NCBI GenBank assembly: GCA_035263845.1
Contig: DATFQY010000117.1
Span: 1 to 52,102 of the forward strand
Reading direction: 5' to 3'
Length of the DNA stretch: 52,102 nt
DNA from: JAWOLE01 sp035263845
Lineage (GTDB): Bacteria > Acidobacteriota > Thermoanaerobaculia > UBA5066 > Gp7-AA6
Position 1 is the first letter of the stretch; each line of letters begins with the position of its first letter. A program made the translations under genes and the position numbers. Shown piece by piece: positions 50,192 to 52,102 of this stretch. The notes beneath the pieces were generated by a model, which saw nothing but the letters and a program-made list of their open reading frames with translations, ran no database searches and had not been told where the DNA came from.

Positions 50192-52102
50192 GCGACGGAG
50201 CATTCGCTCTGCCGCCGTCACCTCGTTCAGCGGCCAGAACTTCTCTCCCTTGACGGAGAGGGTTCCGTCCTGCTTCTGTAACCGCCCCTCCACGATCAGC
50301 GTTCCGCACCCCACGATGACGGACCGGTTCTCCCGGAAGAGGTCCGGCCGCACGATCGCCTGGCACATCCCGGTCTCGTCCTCCAGTGTGAGGAAGACGA
50401 AGCCCTTCGCCGTTCCCGGCCGCTGGCGGACGATGACCGCGCCGGCGGTCTTGACGCGCTTGCCGTCGGGCAGCCGCGCCAGGTCCGCCGCCGAGAGGAT
50501 CCCCTGCGCGGAGAGCCTTCGCCGCCAGTGCTCCATCAGGTGGGGGCCCGTCGTCATCTGGGTGGCGGCGTAGTCGGCGGCCGTCTCCTCCGGCGGCGTC
50601 ATCGGTGTCAGAGGCGAGGGGTCGTCGGCGGGGAGCTTGTCCAGGAGAGGCCCGACCGGACGGGCGATCTTCGCGACCTGCCAGAGCGCTTCCCGCCTCG
50701 CCTTCCCGAAGCCGGCGAGCGCTCCGGCCTGCGCGAGCAGCGTCAGCTCGCCCGGCCGGAGCCGTGCGCGCCGCGCGAGGTCGCCTGCGTCGGAGAAAGG
50801 AGAGGCCGCCTGCTCATCCTCGATCCGCTTTCCGGTCGCCTCTCCGAGGCCGAGCACGAAGCGGAGCCCCAGCCGCACTCCCCTGCGCTCCCACCGGCAC
50901 TTCCACCCCGAGCGGGCCACGTCGATCGGGAAGACCGGCGTCCCGTGGCGTTGCGCGTCCTTCACCAGCGTCGCCGGGTGATAGAAGCCCATCGGCCACG
51001 CGTTCAAGAGCGCGGTGAAGAACGCCGCCGGGTGGTGCGCCTTGAGAAACGCGCTCGCGTACGCGATCAGCGCGAAGGACGCCGCATGCGACTCCGGAAA
51101 GCCGTAGAGCGCGAAGGAAGTGATGGACTTGACGATCTGCTCCCGCGCCTCGGGGCCGATCCCGCGCTCCTCCATCCCGGCGCGCAGCCGCTTCTCGATC
51201 GACGACATCCGCTCCATCGACCGCTTGAACCCCATCGCCCGGCGCAGCTCTTCCGCCTCGCCGCCCGTGAAGCCCGCCGCGACCATCGCGATTCGCAGCA
51301 GCTGCTCCTGGAAGAGCGGGACGCCGAGTGTGCGCTTCAGGATCGGCTCGAGGCAGGGATGCGGGTACTCGACGGGCGCTCTCCCCTGCCGCCGGTCGAA
51401 GAAGGGACGGACCATGCCTCCCACGATCGGGCCCGGCCGGATGATCGCGACCTGCACGACGATGTCGTAGAACTTCGTCGGCGCGTTCCTCGGCAGCGAC
51501 GCCATCTGCGCGCGGCTCTCGACCTGGAAAAGCCCCACGGTGTCCGCCTCGTTCAGCATCCTGTAGATCTTCGGGTCGTCCTGCGGCAGGTGCGCCAGGT
51601 CGATCTCCACGTTCTCGTGCGTCCGGATCGTCGGGATCGCCTCCTCGATCGCCGCGAGCATCCCCAGGCCGAGCAGGTCCACCTTGACGATCTCCATGTC
51701 CGCGCAGTCGTCCTTGTCCCACTGCACGACGACGCGCCCGGGCATGGACGCGGGCTCGAGCGGAACGACCTCGTCGAGCCTTCCCTTCGCGACGACCATG
51801 CCACCGGAGTGCTGCCCCAGGTGCCGCGGGAGGTTCTGGATCTGGAGGAAGAGACGAAGAAAATGTCTCGCGCGGACGTCGCCGGGATCGAGGCCGGCCG
51901 CGGCAGTCTCCTTTTCGAGCTCCTCGATCGGCTCGCGGATCTCTCCGAAGCTCCAGCCGCCCAGCTGCTTGGAGAGGTTGTCCACCTGGTCGGCCGAATA
52001 GCCCAGGGCCTTGGCGACCTCGCGCGCGGAGGAGCGGTCGCGGTACGTGATGACGTTGGCCGTCATGCCGGCGCCGCTCGGTCCGTACTTCTCGTAGACG
52101 TG
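50129..52102 (-). CDS. dnaE2: Error-prone DNA polymerase DnaE2 (ImuC), N-terminus cut by window edge
   Basis: The window holds the last 657 residues of a C-family polymerase used in DNA-damage tolerance. It begins inside the sequence HVYEKYGPSGAGMTANVITY at the window edge. Palm and finger motifs follow, including the metal site of the polymerase core in QWDKDDCADMEIVKVDLLGL and the finger sequence RNAPTKFYDIVVQVAIIRPG. After GFKRSMERMSSIEKRLRAGM and FALYGFPESHAASFALIAYA come the C-terminal HhH and OB-fold domains (FVFLTLEDETGMCQAIVRP). ImuB-type partners would be upstream, outside the window. The final residues RRRHPEESEATEGSTIPSHN are encoded by the intergenic repeat, so the original C-terminus was replaced or extended. 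It is the DnaE2 type, not the replicative DnaE1, judging by its length and core. Confidence 0.93.
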   Translation of the reverse strand, partial: HVYEKYGPSGAGMTANVITYRDRSSAREVAKALGYSADQVDNLSKQLGGWSFGEIREPIEELEKETAAAGLDPGDVRARHFLRLFLQIQNLPRHLGQHSGGMVVAKGRLDEVVPLEPASMPGRVVVQWDKDDCADMEIVKVDLLGLGMLAAIEEAIPTIRTHENVEIDLAHLPQDDPKIYRMLNEADTVGLFQVESRAQMASLPRNAPTKFYDIVVQVAIIRPGPIVGGMVRPFFDRRQGRAPVEYPHPCLEPILKRTLGVPLFQEQLLRIAMVAAGFTGGEAEELRRAMGFKRSMERMSSIEKRLRAGMEERGIGPEAREQIVKSITSFALYGFPESHAASFALIAYASAFLKAHHPAAFFTALLNAWPMGFYHPATLVKDAQRHGTPVFPIDVARSGWKCRWERRGVRLGLRFVLGLGEATGKRIEDEQAASPFSDAGDLARRARLRPGELTLLAQAGALAGFGKARREALWQVAKIARPVGPLLDKLPADDPSPLTPMTPPEETAADYAATQMTTGPHLMEHWRRRLSAQGILSAADLARLPDGKRVKTAGAVIVRQRPGTAKGFVFLTLEDETGMCQAIVRPDLFRENRSVIVGCGTLIVEGRLQKQDGTLSVKGEKFWPLNEVTAAERMLRRRHPEESEATEGSTIPSHNFH

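Overview
This 52.1 kb window is GC-rich chromosomal DNA, densely packed on both strands, with no rRNA, tRNA, CRISPR array, transposase or prophage that I could recognise. Several traits fit a soil, sediment or host-associated member of the Acidobacteriota (Thermoanaerobaculia-like) or a related deep-branching Gram-negative phylum. These are a single-chain E1 oxo-acid dehydrogenase, BlaI/M56 pairs, paired MacB-type permeases with a separate ATPase, DUF4337, a bacterial alpha-2-macroglobulin, DnaE2, and copies of a 'TCATCCTGAG...GAAGGATCT' intergenic repeat. The phylum call is inference from gene content and has low to moderate confidence.

Layout. 1-3.2 kb (minus): the 5' part of pyrK, a small zinc-ribbon protein, a fused alpha/beta E1 dehydrogenase and a tiny membrane protein. 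3.3-10.3 kb (plus): de novo NAD synthesis (nadA, then nadC-nadB), a lysine-rich protein, a PIG-V-like membrane glycosyltransferase without a normal start codon, and an M20 peptidase. 10.3-15.2 kb (minus): the lysine/diaminopimelate operon asd-lysC-dapB-dapA-dapD, with start/stop overlaps at dapB/dapA and dapA/dapD. 15.3-17.1 kb: five small proteins (two zinc-ribbon or membrane proteins, DUF3052-like, PilZ-like, and one very basic).

17.2-24.1 kb is a divergent signalling island. A compact histidine kinase and an NtrC-family sigma-54 activator that lacks a DNA-binding helix-turn-helix lie on the minus strand. Two hybrid histidine kinases with five receiver domains between them lie on the plus strand. 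The first hybrid kinase has a good -24/-12 (sigma-54) promoter. Two more such promoters lie elsewhere in the window, in front of a secreted Tyr-rich protein (27.3 kb) and a secreted helix-hairpin-helix protein (48.6 kb). Together they suggest a local sigma-54 regulon.

24.1-33.1 kb: an ABC-2 transporter pair, an SGNH hydrolase, and a long minus-strand operon encoding a secreted HEAT-like protein, an APC permease, fused 5-oxoprolinase subunits PxpB-PxpC, PxpA and two small membrane proteins. 33.3-36.3 kb: a BlaI-type repressor with two identical palindromic operators and an M56 (BlaR1-like) metalloprotease carrying three TPR modules. 36.4-40.7 kb: a MacA-like adaptor, two FtsX-type permeases and a MacB-type ATPase in one overlapping operon. 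40.8-52.1 kb: a TPR protein, a 2,012-residue alpha-2-macroglobulin with an intact CTEQ thioester motif, DUF4337, two small secreted proteins, and the 3' part of dnaE2, whose last codons come from the intergenic repeat.
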